Shown here: piece after piece, positions 45,511 to 54,831 of the stretch
Position numbering within the stretch: position 1 is the first letter of the stretch
Layout: each line of letters starts with the position of its first letter
Assembly: GCA_965238045.1 (NCBI GenBank)
Contig: CBDEGU010000011.1
Span: 806,001 to 870,000, forward strand
Origin: CBDEGU01 sp965238045
GTDB lineage: Bacteria > Acidobacteriota > Terriglobia > Bryobacterales > UBA6623
Direction: 5' to 3'
Length of the DNA: 64,000 nucleotides
Program-made: the position numbers and the translations under genes
Notes under the pieces: generated by a model
Told to the model about the DNA's origin: nothing
The model's database searches: none
What the model saw: the letters and a program-made list of their open reading frames with translations, nothing else

Positions 45511-46689
45511 ATGAATCCGCCGATCTACATGGACCATCACGCCACGACGCCGGTTGACGCCCGGGTGCTGGACGCGATGCTGCCCTATCTCAAGGAGCAC
45601 TTCGGCAATGCGGCCAGCCGGAATCATGCCTTTGGCTGGAAAGCCGAGGAAGCGGTCGATACCGCCCGGCGGCAAGTTGCCACGCTGATCGGTGCGCGGC
45701 CGCGCGAGATCGTCTTTACCAGCGGCGCGACCGAGTCGATCAACCTGGCGCTGAAAGGCGTTGCCGAACATTCGGGCGCTTCCAAGGATCACATCATCAC
45801 CTGCCGCACCGAGCACCGGGCGGTGCTCGACACGGCCAAGTGGCTGGAGAAACGGGGATATCGCGTTTCCTATCTTCCGGTGGGCCGTGACGGTCTAATC
45901 CGCCCCGCCGCGGTGGAGCAAGCCATCACCAGCCGGACCGTCCTGATCTCTCTGCTTTGGGCCAACAACGAAATCGGCGTCATTCAGCCGGTTTCGGAAA
46001 TCGGCCGCCTGGCGAGAGAACACGGGGTATTCTTCCACGTCGACGGCGTGCAAGCCGCTGGCAAGATACCGCTCGATGTCGAAGCCTCCTGTATCGACCT
46101 GCTTTCGCTGAGCGCCCATAAGCTGTACGGCCCCAAGGGCGCCGGAACGCTGTATGTAAGGCGCCACAATCCGCAGGTGGAGATCGCCGCCCAGATCGAC
46201 GGGGGCGGGCATGAGAGAGGCGTGCGCTCGGGAACGCTGAATGTGCCGGGGATCGTCGGGCTGGGTGAAGCCTGTGAAATCGCCGGCCGCGAGATGGCCT
46301 CCGAGTCGGCCCGGCTCGCCAGACTCCGGGACCGGTTGCTGCGCGGGCTTTCCTCGCGGGTCGGGGATCTGGTGGTGAACGGCGGCCTGGACCATCGCCT
46401 GCCGCATAACCTCAATGTCAGTTTTCCGGGCGTGGACGGGGAGTCGCTGCTCATGGGGCTTGACGATGTCGCTGTCTCGAGCGGTTCGGCCTGCACGGCC
46501 GACCGGCCCGAACCCAGCCACGTTCTTCTCGCGATCGGCCGGAGCGAGCAGCTCGCGCACGCCTCTCTTCGTTTCGGACTGGGCCGTTCGAACACCGCGG
46601 CCGAAGTGGATTACGTAATCGACAAAGTTGCCCGGGTCGTCGAGCGGCTGCGGGAACTTTCGCCGGTCAGCGAGGCCGGGCGCCCCTGA
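45511..46689 (+). CDS. cysteine desulfurase (NifS/IscS family)
   Basis: A 392-residue PLP enzyme that takes sulfur from Cys to an active-site persulfide for Fe-S clusters or thio-cofactors. The start is MNPPIYMDHHATTPVDARV. PLP contacts include SGATESINLALKG and the His in RTEHRAV; the PLP Lys is in SAHKLYGPKGAG; the catalytic Cys is in SSGSACTA. The Cys loop and C-terminal motif SLRFGLGRSNTAAEVDY are of IscS/NifS group I type. No iscU, nifU or other sulfur genes are near, so its acceptor is unknown. Length is normal. Confidence 0.93.
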   Translation: MNPPIYMDHHATTPVDARVLDAMLPYLKEHFGNAASRNHAFGWKAEEAVDTARRQVATLIGARPREIVFTSGATESINLALKGVAEHSGASKDHIITCRTEHRAVLDTAKWLEKRGYRVSYLPVGRDGLIRPAAVEQAITSRTVLISLLWANNEIGVIQPVSEIGRLAREHGVFFHVDGVQAAGKIPLDVEASCIDLLSLSAHKLYGPKGAGTLYVRRHNPQVEIAAQIDGGGHERGVRSGTLNVPGIVGLGEACEIAGREMASESARLARLRDRLLRGLSSRVGDLVVNGGLDHRLPHNLNVSFPGVDGESLLMGLDDVAVSSGSACTADRPEPSHVLLAIGRSEQLAHASLRFGLGRSNTAAEVDYVIDKVARVVERLRELSPVSEAGRP

Positions 46690-46726
46690 CCCGAGACGCG
46701 AGTCAGGTCCGTGGCCGCCGCCGGGG

Positions 46727-48088
46727 TCAAATCGAGCGGCGCAGGCGCGAGGAGTAGACCGTCACCAGCATGGCCGCGCCAAGAAAGCCCATCACGGCGC
46801 CGAGGCCGATGAGTTCCGGATACTCGCGAGGAAGCAGCAGGCAGATTCCGAAGTTTGCCAGCAGCGCGGCGGCGGCGGCGATGATCGGCAGGCGTTGCCG
46901 GCCGATCGCGAAGAGCATCCTGGAAAGGAAGTCGCTCACCGATCGCCCGATGATGATTGGTGCGCAGCCGAGCAGCAGGAGGGCGACGGTCTCGGTCGAG
47001 GTCTCGCCAAAGGCGCCGCGCTGGAAGAGCAATCTTACGACAGGTTCACGGGCAGCCAGCAATAAGATCGTGGCCGCCACCGAGGCGAGCCCCATGAACC
47101 AAGACGTTCGCACGACCGCCGCCCAGGAGTTTGTTTTCTTCACGGGGTCCTCGGCGTATCGCGTAACCTCGGGCAAGAAAGAATGCGACAGCGGGACGAC
47201 GAGCATGGCCAACGGCACTCGAAACAGCTTGAGGGCGTATTCGAACGCCGCCGTCATGCCGCTGCCGAAGGTTGAGGCATAGGCGCGGGTGACCGCCATG
47301 TTGAGTTCCACGGCGAGCGATTGCGCGACGATCGGCGCGGGTGTCATGAGCAGTTCCGCGACGCCAATTTGGCGCGACACCGCCGAAGGGTCATGCAGAA
47401 TGGGCCGCGCATACCAGTGAGTGCAAGCAAGGTGCAGAAAGCTCCCGGCAACGTAGCCATAGGCAAAGCTGTCGACGCCCAGTTGGTGAAATAGGAGTAA
47501 TCCAGCCAGCACGGTAGCCGTGTTCACCGTTGCCTGCTGAAGGGCGGGAATCAGAAATCGCCGCCTCGAGAACAGGTACGCGTTGTAGACAAACGTGCAG
47601 GCGCTGGCGATCAGACTGATGCTGCAAAGTCGCAGCAGCCAGGTCCCGGTCGCGGTCGTGGCGGCGTCGAGTCCGGGGGCGAAGAGCCGGACCACCGGGT
47701 TTGCGAAGAGTAACAGCAGGATCGCGCCGGCGATGGCTAGCCCGGTGACCGGTTGGAGGACATCGCCAAAGGCATGCGGGGGCCGCCCGTCGCGGCTGGA
47801 AAACAGCGGCCCGAAGCCGAAGATCAACGCTACGGCCATGATGGCCCAGGCCATTTCCAGGGGCGCCATGGCGGCTGTTAGGGCGTCGGCTTCCGGACCG
47901 GTGCCGAGCAGATACCCAATCACCAGCTGGCGAACGAACCCGGCAATCTGAGCCAGGAACAATCCCGCGGCCAGGACGGTGCTTCCCTTGACGATTGTTT
48001 TTTCAGAGACGTCCAGCGAACCGCACTCCTTCCGGGCTGGGGCGGCACGCGCGCAACGCCGCCCGGGGAAAGGACCGCGCCGGGGCAC
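46727..48088 (-). CDS. murJ: MurJ/MviN-like lipid flippase
   Basis: Up to 453 residues with 13-14 transmembrane helices of the MOP flippase superfamily. Conserved elements are RQLVIGYLLGTGPEADALTAA near the start, AEL/VAELLMTPAPIVAQSLAVELNMAV, and PLSHSFLPEVTRYAED (a MurJ-like QxxFPxls variant). MurJ moves lipid II across the inner membrane; close relatives export other polysaccharide precursors, so the substrate is not certain. The start is unclear: GTG 48088 gives an Arg/Pro-rich leader, while CTG 48016 follows GGAAGGAG at good spacing and gives a more usual N-terminus. Convergent with the desulfurase gene. Confidence 0.78.
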   Translation of the reverse strand: MPRRGPFPGRRCARAAPARKECGSLDVSEKTIVKGSTVLAAGLFLAQIAGFVRQLVIGYLLGTGPEADALTAAMAPLEMAWAIMAVALIFGFGPLFSSRDGRPPHAFGDVLQPVTGLAIAGAILLLLFANPVVRLFAPGLDAATTATGTWLLRLCSISLIASACTFVYNAYLFSRRRFLIPALQQATVNTATVLAGLLLFHQLGVDSFAYGYVAGSFLHLACTHWYARPILHDPSAVSRQIGVAELLMTPAPIVAQSLAVELNMAVTRAYASTFGSGMTAAFEYALKLFRVPLAMLVVPLSHSFLPEVTRYAEDPVKKTNSWAAVVRTSWFMGLASVAATILLLAAREPVVRLLFQRGAFGETSTETVALLLLGCAPIIIGRSVSDFLSRMLFAIGRQRLPIIAAAAALLANFGICLLLPREYPELIGLGAVMGFLGAAMLVTVYSSRLRRSI

Positions 48089-48117
48089 ATGCTCTAGAAA
48101 CGCCCGGCTACTTGCTG

Positions 48118-48585
48118 CTACCGTGCCCGAATCTTAACAATCAAATAGGTGATCTTGTGGCCGCTTTCAAGAACGACTTGATGGGGCGTCTTGGGCGGGA
48201 TGTTGACAGTATCCCCTGGCCGGAGCGTCCGTTTCTTGCCACCCTGAATGGACTTGGCGCGAATTTCGCCGGGTTCGGTCGTTTTCGGATCGACCAGTTT
48301 TCCGCCGGTGATCAGAGTCGCCTCGCCGCTCTGGACGACGTAGAAATCGGTGAACTCCTCGTGGATTTCCGCCGGGCCATTCCCCTCGCGATGGACCATC
48401 AACGAGTAGTGACTGCCCCAATCGCCGAACCTGTGCAGAGCGAAATGCTGATCATTGATCTTCGGAGCCAGTTTGGCGGCATAGCCCTTGAGTTCCGAGT
48501 CGGGCCAATACGAGGATTCATCCGCGGCCGAGAGCGGGAGGGCGAGCATCCCCGCGGCGCATACAGCTAATGCTATTTGTTTCAT
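48118..48585 (-). CDS. exported cupin-domain protein
   Basis: A 155-residue protein from ATG 48585, with TTAGGA upstream. Residues 1-20 are a signal peptide (KQIALAVCAAGMLALPLSAA). The cupin fold shows motif 1 around EIHEEFTDFYVVQSGEATLITGG and motif 2 around RPGDTVNIPPKTPHQVVLESG, with His and Glu that could hold a metal. Similar single-domain exported cupins are frequent in Acidobacteria; their reaction is unknown. It stands 30 bp upstream of the MurJ-like gene on the same strand. Confidence 0.82.
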   Translation of the reverse strand: MKQIALAVCAAGMLALPLSAADESSYWPDSELKGYAAKLAPKINDQHFALHRFGDWGSHYSLMVHREGNGPAEIHEEFTDFYVVQSGEATLITGGKLVDPKTTEPGEIRAKSIQGGKKRTLRPGDTVNIPPKTPHQVVLESGHKITYLIVKIRAR

Positions 48586-48679
48586 TCCTAATCTCTCCTG
48601 TTGCTGCCAGCGAAACCGGTCTTCCGTCAGGCACACCCCGCAATACAGGAGCCCGCCCGCAAGCCGCCGGGTTCGCCGC

Positions 48680-48721
48680 GTGACCGTGTTCGCCCGGTGA
48701 CCGTGTTCGCCCAGTGACCGG
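48680..48721. repeat. 17-bp tandem repeat
   Basis: Two full units of GTGACCGTGTTCGCCCG/A (48680-48696, 48697-48713) and a partial third, in the gap between two minus-strand genes. No coding function. Confidence 0.8.
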
Positions 48722-48855
48722 GGCTGAGCCGTGAGCCGATCCTCTCAATAGTAACGACACAATGGTAACGCACCTGAACCGAAGACATACGCGCGCCGGA
48801 GGGGCAGGAAGACCCTCTTCCTGCATTCGCCGCCGGCCGCGGGCAAGGCCATCGC

Positions 48856-49569
48856 CTATTGAGCTTCCAGCAGAATGCGGATCTTGTTCCAGGCCGGCAT
48901 TGAGGCAAGCGTTCCCATGGCCAGTAAGTCCGCTTCGACTTCACGCGATGCAAGCGCTCCGAGTTCGTCGTCGATGCGGATGGTGAAGCGTGCCAGCGGA
49001 GGGGCCGAAGGGGGCGACTCGAGGGGAGAGAGACTCACTTCGAAAACGATGCCCGAGCGCGGCGCTTCACCGTGGTTAATGATCACCGCCCTGACTCTGG
49101 GTTCGTGATTGTCGGTATACCAGGTTCGGATGCCCGCGATCTGGAGATCCCCGTACGACACCGAACCAGTCGCCGGGAGCAGGGCCGGCGCATCGTCGAC
49201 ATCTTCCAGGGCCAATCCGGCGCCGGCGCTAAAGAGGCCGGGACGCGATACATAGAGAGCCGCCAGAACGCAAGCCAACAGCAGGAGGCCAACCAGAACG
49301 AGGTGTTTCGGCTGAACCGAGAACGGCGGCGGCTCAGGCCGGGCCCGCTGGCCTTGCTGGGTCTCGGCGATCCGGGAGGATGGGGCGACAGGATCGGGGA
49401 CGTCCGGCTGCGCTGTTACCGCCGGGGGCCGGGTTGCGGGCCTGGGCTTGGGCCGCGGCACCGGGCGTTCCAGCTCGGAGTCTTCGGCGATCCGGGTGCC
49501 ACAGCCGGGACAGACGGTGTCTCCCACCCCCAGCTCTCTGCCGCACTCAGGGCAATCAATACTAAACAT
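48856..49569 (-). CDS. zinc-ribbon membrane protein with extracytoplasmic domain
   Basis: A 237-residue protein from ATG 49569. The N-terminal zinc ribbon CPECGRELGVGDTVCPGCG has two CxxC pairs (residues 6-25). A Pro/Arg-rich linker (residues 35-85) is followed by one transmembrane helix, HLVLVGLLLLACVLAALYV, and a 125-residue C-terminal domain with beta character (GSVSYGDLQIAGIRTWYTDNHEPRVRAVIINHG). This last part resembles domains that modulate exported or membrane partners, but no family is certain. It is divergent from the LRR gene, sharing a 210-bp intergenic region. Confidence 0.75.
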   Translation of the reverse strand: MFSIDCPECGRELGVGDTVCPGCGTRIAEDSELERPVPRPKPRPATRPPAVTAQPDVPDPVAPSSRIAETQQGQRARPEPPPFSVQPKHLVLVGLLLLACVLAALYVSRPGLFSAGAGLALEDVDDAPALLPATGSVSYGDLQIAGIRTWYTDNHEPRVRAVIINHGEAPRSGIVFEVSLSPLESPPSAPPLARFTIRIDDELGALASREVEADLLAMGTLASMPAWNKIRILLEAQ

Positions 49570-49779
49570 GCCAGGCCTCTCCCAAGCGCATTGTAGCATC
49601 GCGGTCGTCACGCCCCAGAGCCGGCTCCGAAGCCTGTCGCGGCCCCTTGAGTGGGTCTCGCGACTTGCTCTGGGCCGAAGCCAGCCGCGACGGCCGGCCG
49701 GGCAGGTTCTGATATAATTCCGCCCAGCGGCGGTTGCCGGCGGGAGTCTTCGCGCCCACCTTGATGCGCGCCGCCGGGC

Positions 49780-51951
49780 ATGCCGGCGCTGTATGCCGAA
49801 CGCTGGCTGATCGTGACCCATTTGATCTCGCATTTCATTTCGCTGAGGAAGAAGCGCGGCCGGTTTCTCGCCGGGATCGTCGTTCTCTGCGCGCTTGTCT
49901 CGGCCGCGCGGCCGCTCCGTTCCGAAACAGCCGACCGCCGCGTCGCGGAATGGGTGCTGGTCATGGGCGGCGTGGTAGAAACCAGCGGCGCTGCCAGGCG
50001 GGCTGACTCGGCGGATCAGCTTCCGGCCGGAGAGTTCCGGCTTGCCGTGATCGATCTGGTCGGAACGAACGTTTACCCGCCCGATCTGAAGCGTCTTGCG
50101 GAACTCGAGTATCTCAGAGAGTTGTATCTGCCGGGACCGATTTGGAACCGCAACGCCGACGGAGGTAAGGACCTCAGCCGCGATCTGCGCCATATTGCCG
50201 GGATCGCCTCGCTTGAGAAGCTCAGCTTCAGCTATCACTTTCTCGACAACATCCGTTTCAGCGACACCGGGCTGGAGGAGATCGGCGATCTCTGGAACCT
50301 CAAGGAACTGACGCTGCGTCAGACGGCCGTGCGCGGACATTCGCTGGCGTCGTTTCGGCGGCTGGAAGCGCTCGACGTGACGCTGTCGCGGTTTGACGAC
50401 GAGGGCATGCGCAATCTGGCGGGCGCGACGGAACTGCGGCGGCTGCGGCTCGGGGATACGCTCGTCACTGACGCCGGGCTGGCGCATCTGGGCAAGCTGC
50501 GAAAACTCGAGGAACTCGACTTGCACGGTACGCAAATCAGCGAAGCCGGGATCGCGCGGCTGCGGCACTTGAGTGAAATGCGGAAGCTCAACCTGATGGG
50601 AGTCGGCCTCTCCGACGAGGGTTTGGCGCATCTGGCGGGAATGCGCAAGCTAGAGGTGCTGAACCTCTACCGGGCGAAGATCTCCAACGCGGGGCTCGAA
50701 CGCCTGCGACAGTTTCGTCATCTGCGAGAGCTCGATCTGCGCTACACCCGGACGACGCCGGCCGGGATCGAGCGTCTGCGCGCGGCCCTGCCCGGCACGC
50801 GCGTGGTTTTCGTCGATGTATCGCTGCGTCCGCCGGCCGTGATGAGCAAGATCGAGGCGCCCCGGCCGGGCGATGACCAGGCCGTTGCCCGCTGGGCGAG
50901 ATCGCTGGGAGGCGAAGCCGTTCTCGAGGCTGGAAAGCTGATCACGCTGTCGCTGGCGGCGACGGCCGTGGTGGATCCACAGCTCGCATATCTGGAAGGC
51001 CTCGGGTCGCTGCGTGATCTCAATCTGGCGTCGACCGAAACCGGGGATCTGGGGCTTCGTCACCTCGCCAAGCTCACCTCGCTCAGGCGGCTTAACCTCG
51101 ACAACACGACGATCACCGACCGGGGCTTGGAGTCGCTGGCGAATCTGACGGCTCTGGAAAGCCTGTCCCTCGACCATAGCTTCGTCGAGGGCGAGGGGCT
51201 CGCCCGGTTGACGGGCTTGCGGGCGCTGCGCCGTCTGAGCCTGAGCGGCACACCGCTCGGGAATCGCGGATTGGAAATGGCCAGCCGGCTGACCTGGCTG
51301 AAAGAGTTCTCGATTGCCCACACCGATATCACCGACGAAGGAATGGCCCGCCTTGCCCAGCTCGAGGCTCTGGAGCGTCTGGACATGACAGGAACCGACG
51401 CGGGCGACGCGGGGCTTGTGTTTCTGGGGGGACTTGGCGAGTTGCGGGCGCTTTCGCTCAGCTACGCAAGGTTTACCGACAAGGGTGTCGCGCATCTTCG
51501 CCGGCTTTACAAACTGGAAACACTGGACCTGCGCCGCACGCGCCTTACCGACGAGGGTCTCGAGGCGCTCTCTGGACTGCGGAACCTTAGGCGGCTCAAT
51601 CTCGAACATACCGATGTATCCGATGACGGGCTTTGCCACCTGGAGCGGCTTAGCCGCCTGGAAGACTTGAATCTCGACAACACCTACGTGACCGACGACG
51701 GGATCCGGTACTTGGAGAAGTTCAGGAATCTTCGCCGGCTGAACCTCTACCACACGGTGGTCACCGCGAAGGGATACCAGCGCTTGAAGGCGGCTTTGCC
51801 AGCCTGCGAAGTGATCTGGGATCCCGCGTCGGGGCTTCCCAATCGCCGACGCGCCGACCTGGGGAGGCGCCTGGAACGGAAAATAGAGAACCGGGACGCG
51901 GCGGCGGCGAGGCGGCGGCTGCTGGCCGGCGGGTTGAACTTTGGCCGCTGA
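49780..51951 (+). CDS. secreted leucine-rich-repeat protein with two LRR arrays
   Basis: A 723-residue protein from ATG 49780. A long N-terminal signal region (FLAGIVVLCALVSAARP) is followed by a cap, then about nine LRRs, a break near residue 345-385, a second cap (DQAVARWARSLGGEAVLE, similar to DRRVAEWVLVMGGVVE at residue 53) and about twelve more LRRs. Units are about 24 residues of the type LxxLxLxxTxITDxGLxxL, as in planctomycete and GALA-type LRRs. The C-terminus is basic (RRRLLAGG). The surface it forms suggests protein binding outside the cytoplasm; the partner is unknown. The next gene starts 18 bp later. Confidence 0.82.
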   Translation: MPALYAERWLIVTHLISHFISLRKKRGRFLAGIVVLCALVSAARPLRSETADRRVAEWVLVMGGVVETSGAARRADSADQLPAGEFRLAVIDLVGTNVYPPDLKRLAELEYLRELYLPGPIWNRNADGGKDLSRDLRHIAGIASLEKLSFSYHFLDNIRFSDTGLEEIGDLWNLKELTLRQTAVRGHSLASFRRLEALDVTLSRFDDEGMRNLAGATELRRLRLGDTLVTDAGLAHLGKLRKLEELDLHGTQISEAGIARLRHLSEMRKLNLMGVGLSDEGLAHLAGMRKLEVLNLYRAKISNAGLERLRQFRHLRELDLRYTRTTPAGIERLRAALPGTRVVFVDVSLRPPAVMSKIEAPRPGDDQAVARWARSLGGEAVLEAGKLITLSLAATAVVDPQLAYLEGLGSLRDLNLASTETGDLGLRHLAKLTSLRRLNLDNTTITDRGLESLANLTALESLSLDHSFVEGEGLARLTGLRALRRLSLSGTPLGNRGLEMASRLTWLKEFSIAHTDITDEGMARLAQLEALERLDMTGTDAGDAGLVFLGGLGELRALSLSYARFTDKGVAHLRRLYKLETLDLRRTRLTDEGLEALSGLRNLRRLNLEHTDVSDDGLCHLERLSRLEDLNLDNTYVTDDGIRYLEKFRNLRRLNLYHTVVTAKGYQRLKAALPACEVIWDPASGLPNRRRADLGRRLERKIENRDAAAARRRLLAGGLNFGR

Positions 51952-51969
51952 ACGGCGTACTGTTTTGAT

Positions 51970-52938
51970 GTGAGAGTTGCGAACCGATTCCTGGTCGTGG
52001 GGTTAGCACGGCCGTGGCTCGCCGCGCTAGCGCTGCTTGTCTGCTGCGCGCCGCTGGCGAAGGGGGCCGGCGACCGGGTTCAAGTCGGCGAGCGGCTTGT
52101 GATCGGCGTGGGCGAGGAGACCGGCGACGCGGTCTGTATTTTCTGCTCGCTGGTGATTGACGGCGAAGTCAGGGGCGACGCGGTTTCGATCGGCGGATCG
52201 GTGGAGAGCATGGGGAACGTGGGCGGCGCGGTCGTGGCTGTCGGCGGGCCGGTCGTGCTGGGCGGCCGCGTGGGCGGCGAGGTTGTTTCGGTGGGCGCGG
52301 ACGTGGAACTGCGGCCCGAAGCACGTGTCGGCGGCGGCGTCACCGCGGTGTTCGGTCAGGTAATAGGTCACGAGCAGGCCGGCATCCGGGGGCAGGTGAT
52401 TTCGGTTCGCGCGATGATGCCGATGGTGGCCTCGGGACTGGCGATTGTCGGCGGTGTCTTGTTGCTGATGCTGATGTTTTTTCAGCCACTGCTGGCCTTG
52501 CTCTGCGCCGCGATCATGGGCAGGACGCGGGTCCAGGTGCTGGCCGATACAGCCCGGAGCCGGGCTGGGATGTCGTTCCTGGCCGGCGTGGCTCTGATAG
52601 CAATTTCCGGTTTGCTGGCGGTTCTTTCGGTGGCCGCGCCATTCTGGATACCGGGGATTTTCTTTCCCTTCTGCGTGCTCTTGCTGGTCTTGCTTGTCGG
52701 GGGCTATACGGGCATCAGCTATTGGGCGGGTCGGGCGATGGCGTCTCGGACCACTCTGCTGACGACGACCGTGCTGGGCGCGCTGCTGGTGACGATCATT
52801 CAGTGGATCCCGGTGATCGGCTGGCTCGTGGGCTGCATCTTCTTCATGATGGCGCTGGGGGCGGGGCTGCTCAGCGGGCTGGGCACTTCGGTCGACTGGC
52901 TGCGCGATCAAACCGCGCGGAAGCAGACGGCGGAATAG
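51970..52938 (+). CDS. bactofilin-like beta-helix plus polytopic membrane protein
   Basis: A 322-residue protein from GTG 51970. A signal segment (AALALLVCCAPLAKGA) is followed by a right-handed beta-helix made of six-residue-spaced units (IDGEVRGDAVSIGGSVESMGNVGGAVVAVGGPVVLGGRV), as in polymer-forming bactofilins. Residues 155-300 contain about four transmembrane helices (LAIVGGVLLLMLMFFQPLLALLC onwards). This arrangement is common in uncharacterised proteins of Acidobacteria and Planctomycetes. It probably forms one operon with the LRR gene. Confidence 0.8.
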   Translation: MRVANRFLVVGLARPWLAALALLVCCAPLAKGAGDRVQVGERLVIGVGEETGDAVCIFCSLVIDGEVRGDAVSIGGSVESMGNVGGAVVAVGGPVVLGGRVGGEVVSVGADVELRPEARVGGGVTAVFGQVIGHEQAGIRGQVISVRAMMPMVASGLAIVGGVLLLMLMFFQPLLALLCAAIMGRTRVQVLADTARSRAGMSFLAGVALIAISGLLAVLSVAAPFWIPGIFFPFCVLLLVLLVGGYTGISYWAGRAMASRTTLLTTTVLGALLVTIIQWIPVIGWLVGCIFFMMALGAGLLSGLGTSVDWLRDQTARKQTAE

Positions 52939-53142
52939 AATGAGGGCCTCGGTGTTTCGAGCCGTTCATCGCCGGCGCTGTTTCAGGGCCGGTGCTCTTT
53001 GAGGAACCGGTCGTAGAGATCCCGGCCTTCGCGGGCTCTCGTCCAGACATCGTGGGCGGTCCGCCGGGATCTTATGCTCTCCCCCGGGCACGAACTGGTT
53101 TATAATAGTGCCAGAGAGCGAGTTCGGTCAGGGAGGGTCGGC

Positions 53143-54603
53143 ATGCTTCACATTCCAGGGCGTCTGTCTGTTCGTAATTGCGATGGAGTGAGCCGCAGGG
53201 ATTTCTTGGAGGTCGGTTCGCTTGGATTGTTGGGGATGAATCTTTCCGGCGTTCTGGCGCTACAGGACGCGGCGAAGGCCGCCGCGACGCCGCCGCGCTT
53301 TCAGGGCGCGACCGGTTTTGGGCGGGCGAAATCGGTCATCATGCTCTTCTTGCAGGGCGGGCCGAGTCACATCGACATTTGGGATCCGAAACCCGACGCC
53401 CCCTCGAATGTCCGCGGCGAGTTCAAGGCCATCAAGACGAAGGTGCCCGGGATCTGGCTGAGCGAGACGATGCCCATGCTCGCCGAGTCGGTGGACAAGT
53501 GCACGCTGATCCGCTCGATGAGTTATACGCCCAAGGGGCTGTTCAATCACACGGCGGCGATTTACCAAATGCTGACCGGCTATCCGCCCGACAAGGTCTC
53601 TCCGTCGGGTCAGCTCGAGCCGCCCTCGCCCATCGACTTTCCAACGGCCGGTTCGTGGATCAGCAAGAAGAAACCACCGACCGAGGCGGTATTGCCGTTC
53701 GTCGAATTGCCCCGGCCGCTGCAGGAGTCGAGCATCATCGGCAAGGGCGGTGCGGCGGGATTCATCGGCAAGGCCTTCGACCCGTATCGCCTTTATCAGG
53801 ATCCCAACAAGCCGATCCGGCTTGACGATCTGAGCCTGCGTAAGGAAACTTCGCCGCAACGCCTGAGGGACCGCTTCGAGTTGCTCAGGGGCATCAACAG
53901 GTCGATGCCGGATCTTGAGAAAGCCGTGCGGAACACGGCGCTCGATACCTACTACGAAAAGGCCTTCGACTTAGTTCTTTCGGGCAAGGCGCGCGACGCC
54001 TTCGATCTGGAGAAAGAGCCGGGCCGTGTTCGTGACCGCTATGGGCGCAACACGTTCGGACAGGGCGTGCTCATGGCGCGCCGGCTGATCGAGGCCGGGA
54101 CGCGTTTCGTGCAGGTCAACTGGCCGTCGGTATCCAACGGCGACCCGGAAACCACGGCCTTTGACACCCACTCGTCGAACTTCGGACCGCTGAAAAATCT
54201 GCACTGTCCGGTGCTGGACCGAAGTCTCGCGGCACTGCTCGGGGACATGACCGAACGCGGGCTGCTCGATGAGACGCTGGTAGTGGCGGTTGGCGAGTTT
54301 GGACGTTCGCCGCGGCTGGGCGTAAGCACCTCGGGCAACTCCAACTCACCCGACGGCCGCGATCACTGGCCCTATTGCTACACGGCGCTGGTGGCCGGAG
54401 CGGGCATTCCGGGAGGCCGTCTTTACGGCGAGTCCGACGACACGGCTTCGTCGCCCAAGGAAAAGCCCGTCCACCCGAACGACCTGCTGGCGACGGTTTA
54501 TTACGCCCTGGGCATCGACCCGAATCAGGAAATCCACAACCATCTCAACCAGCCGCGCACCCTGGTGAAGGGTAAGGCCGTGACCGGCTTGTTCGTAGGC
54601 TAG
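53143..54603 (+). CDS. DUF1501 family protein with Tat signal
   Basis: A 486-residue protein from ATG 53143, with GGGAGGG 6 bp upstream. The N-terminus has a twin-arginine signal (VSRRDFLEVGSLGLLGMNLSG). The rest is the DUF1501 domain, an alkaline-phosphatase-superfamily fold: SVIMLFLQGGPSHIDIWDPKPD, KGLFNHTAAIYQMLTGYPP, TFGQGVLMARRLIEAGTRFVQVNW, VVAVGEFGRSP and a final HPNDLLATVYYALGIDP. DUF1501 genes usually follow a DUF1549/DUF1553 cytochrome-like gene in Planctomycetes; here none is adjacent. Function unknown; exported. Confidence 0.9.
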   Translation: MLHIPGRLSVRNCDGVSRRDFLEVGSLGLLGMNLSGVLALQDAAKAAATPPRFQGATGFGRAKSVIMLFLQGGPSHIDIWDPKPDAPSNVRGEFKAIKTKVPGIWLSETMPMLAESVDKCTLIRSMSYTPKGLFNHTAAIYQMLTGYPPDKVSPSGQLEPPSPIDFPTAGSWISKKKPPTEAVLPFVELPRPLQESSIIGKGGAAGFIGKAFDPYRLYQDPNKPIRLDDLSLRKETSPQRLRDRFELLRGINRSMPDLEKAVRNTALDTYYEKAFDLVLSGKARDAFDLEKEPGRVRDRYGRNTFGQGVLMARRLIEAGTRFVQVNWPSVSNGDPETTAFDTHSSNFGPLKNLHCPVLDRSLAALLGDMTERGLLDETLVVAVGEFGRSPRLGVSTSGNSNSPDGRDHWPYCYTALVAGAGIPGGRLYGESDDTASSPKEKPVHPNDLLATVYYALGIDPNQEIHNHLNQPRTLVKGKAVTGLFVG

Positions 54604-54712
54604 CCCCCAAACCGAAGCAGCGAGTGATTTGGCAGCCGCGCAAACCGGCGGCGAACCATCCCTGGCGGCGGTCGCTGCTGTCGCGAAAACAGAAAACGGC
54701 GGAATCGTCGGG

Positions 54713-54791
54713 GCTGTCACAAGCGCTGGCGAAACGCTCTCTAATTCGCAAGGACTTAGGCCATGCGCGGCTGACTGTCCCAGCATTTTTT
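54713..54791. repeat. dispersed 75-80-bp repeat, copy 1
   Basis: Contains CACAAGCGCTGGCGAA and GCTGACTGTCCCAGCATTTT; copy 2 is at 61250-61322, about 80% identical. Both sit in intergenic DNA after a gene cluster. Confidence 0.65.
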
Positions 54792-54831
54792 CACAGCTTC
54801 TCAGCAAGCGGCCCAGCCACATAGCCACCGC

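Noticed and set aside
48856..50631. Minus-strand 591-residue frame extending the zinc-ribbon gene upstream across the LRR gene
   Set aside because: The extra N-terminal half is antisense to the LRR repeats; the zinc-ribbon protein has its own ATG at 49569.
50650..51753. 367-residue minus-strand frame opposite the LRR gene
   Set aside because: Its repeats mirror the LRR codons; no independent start signal or family.
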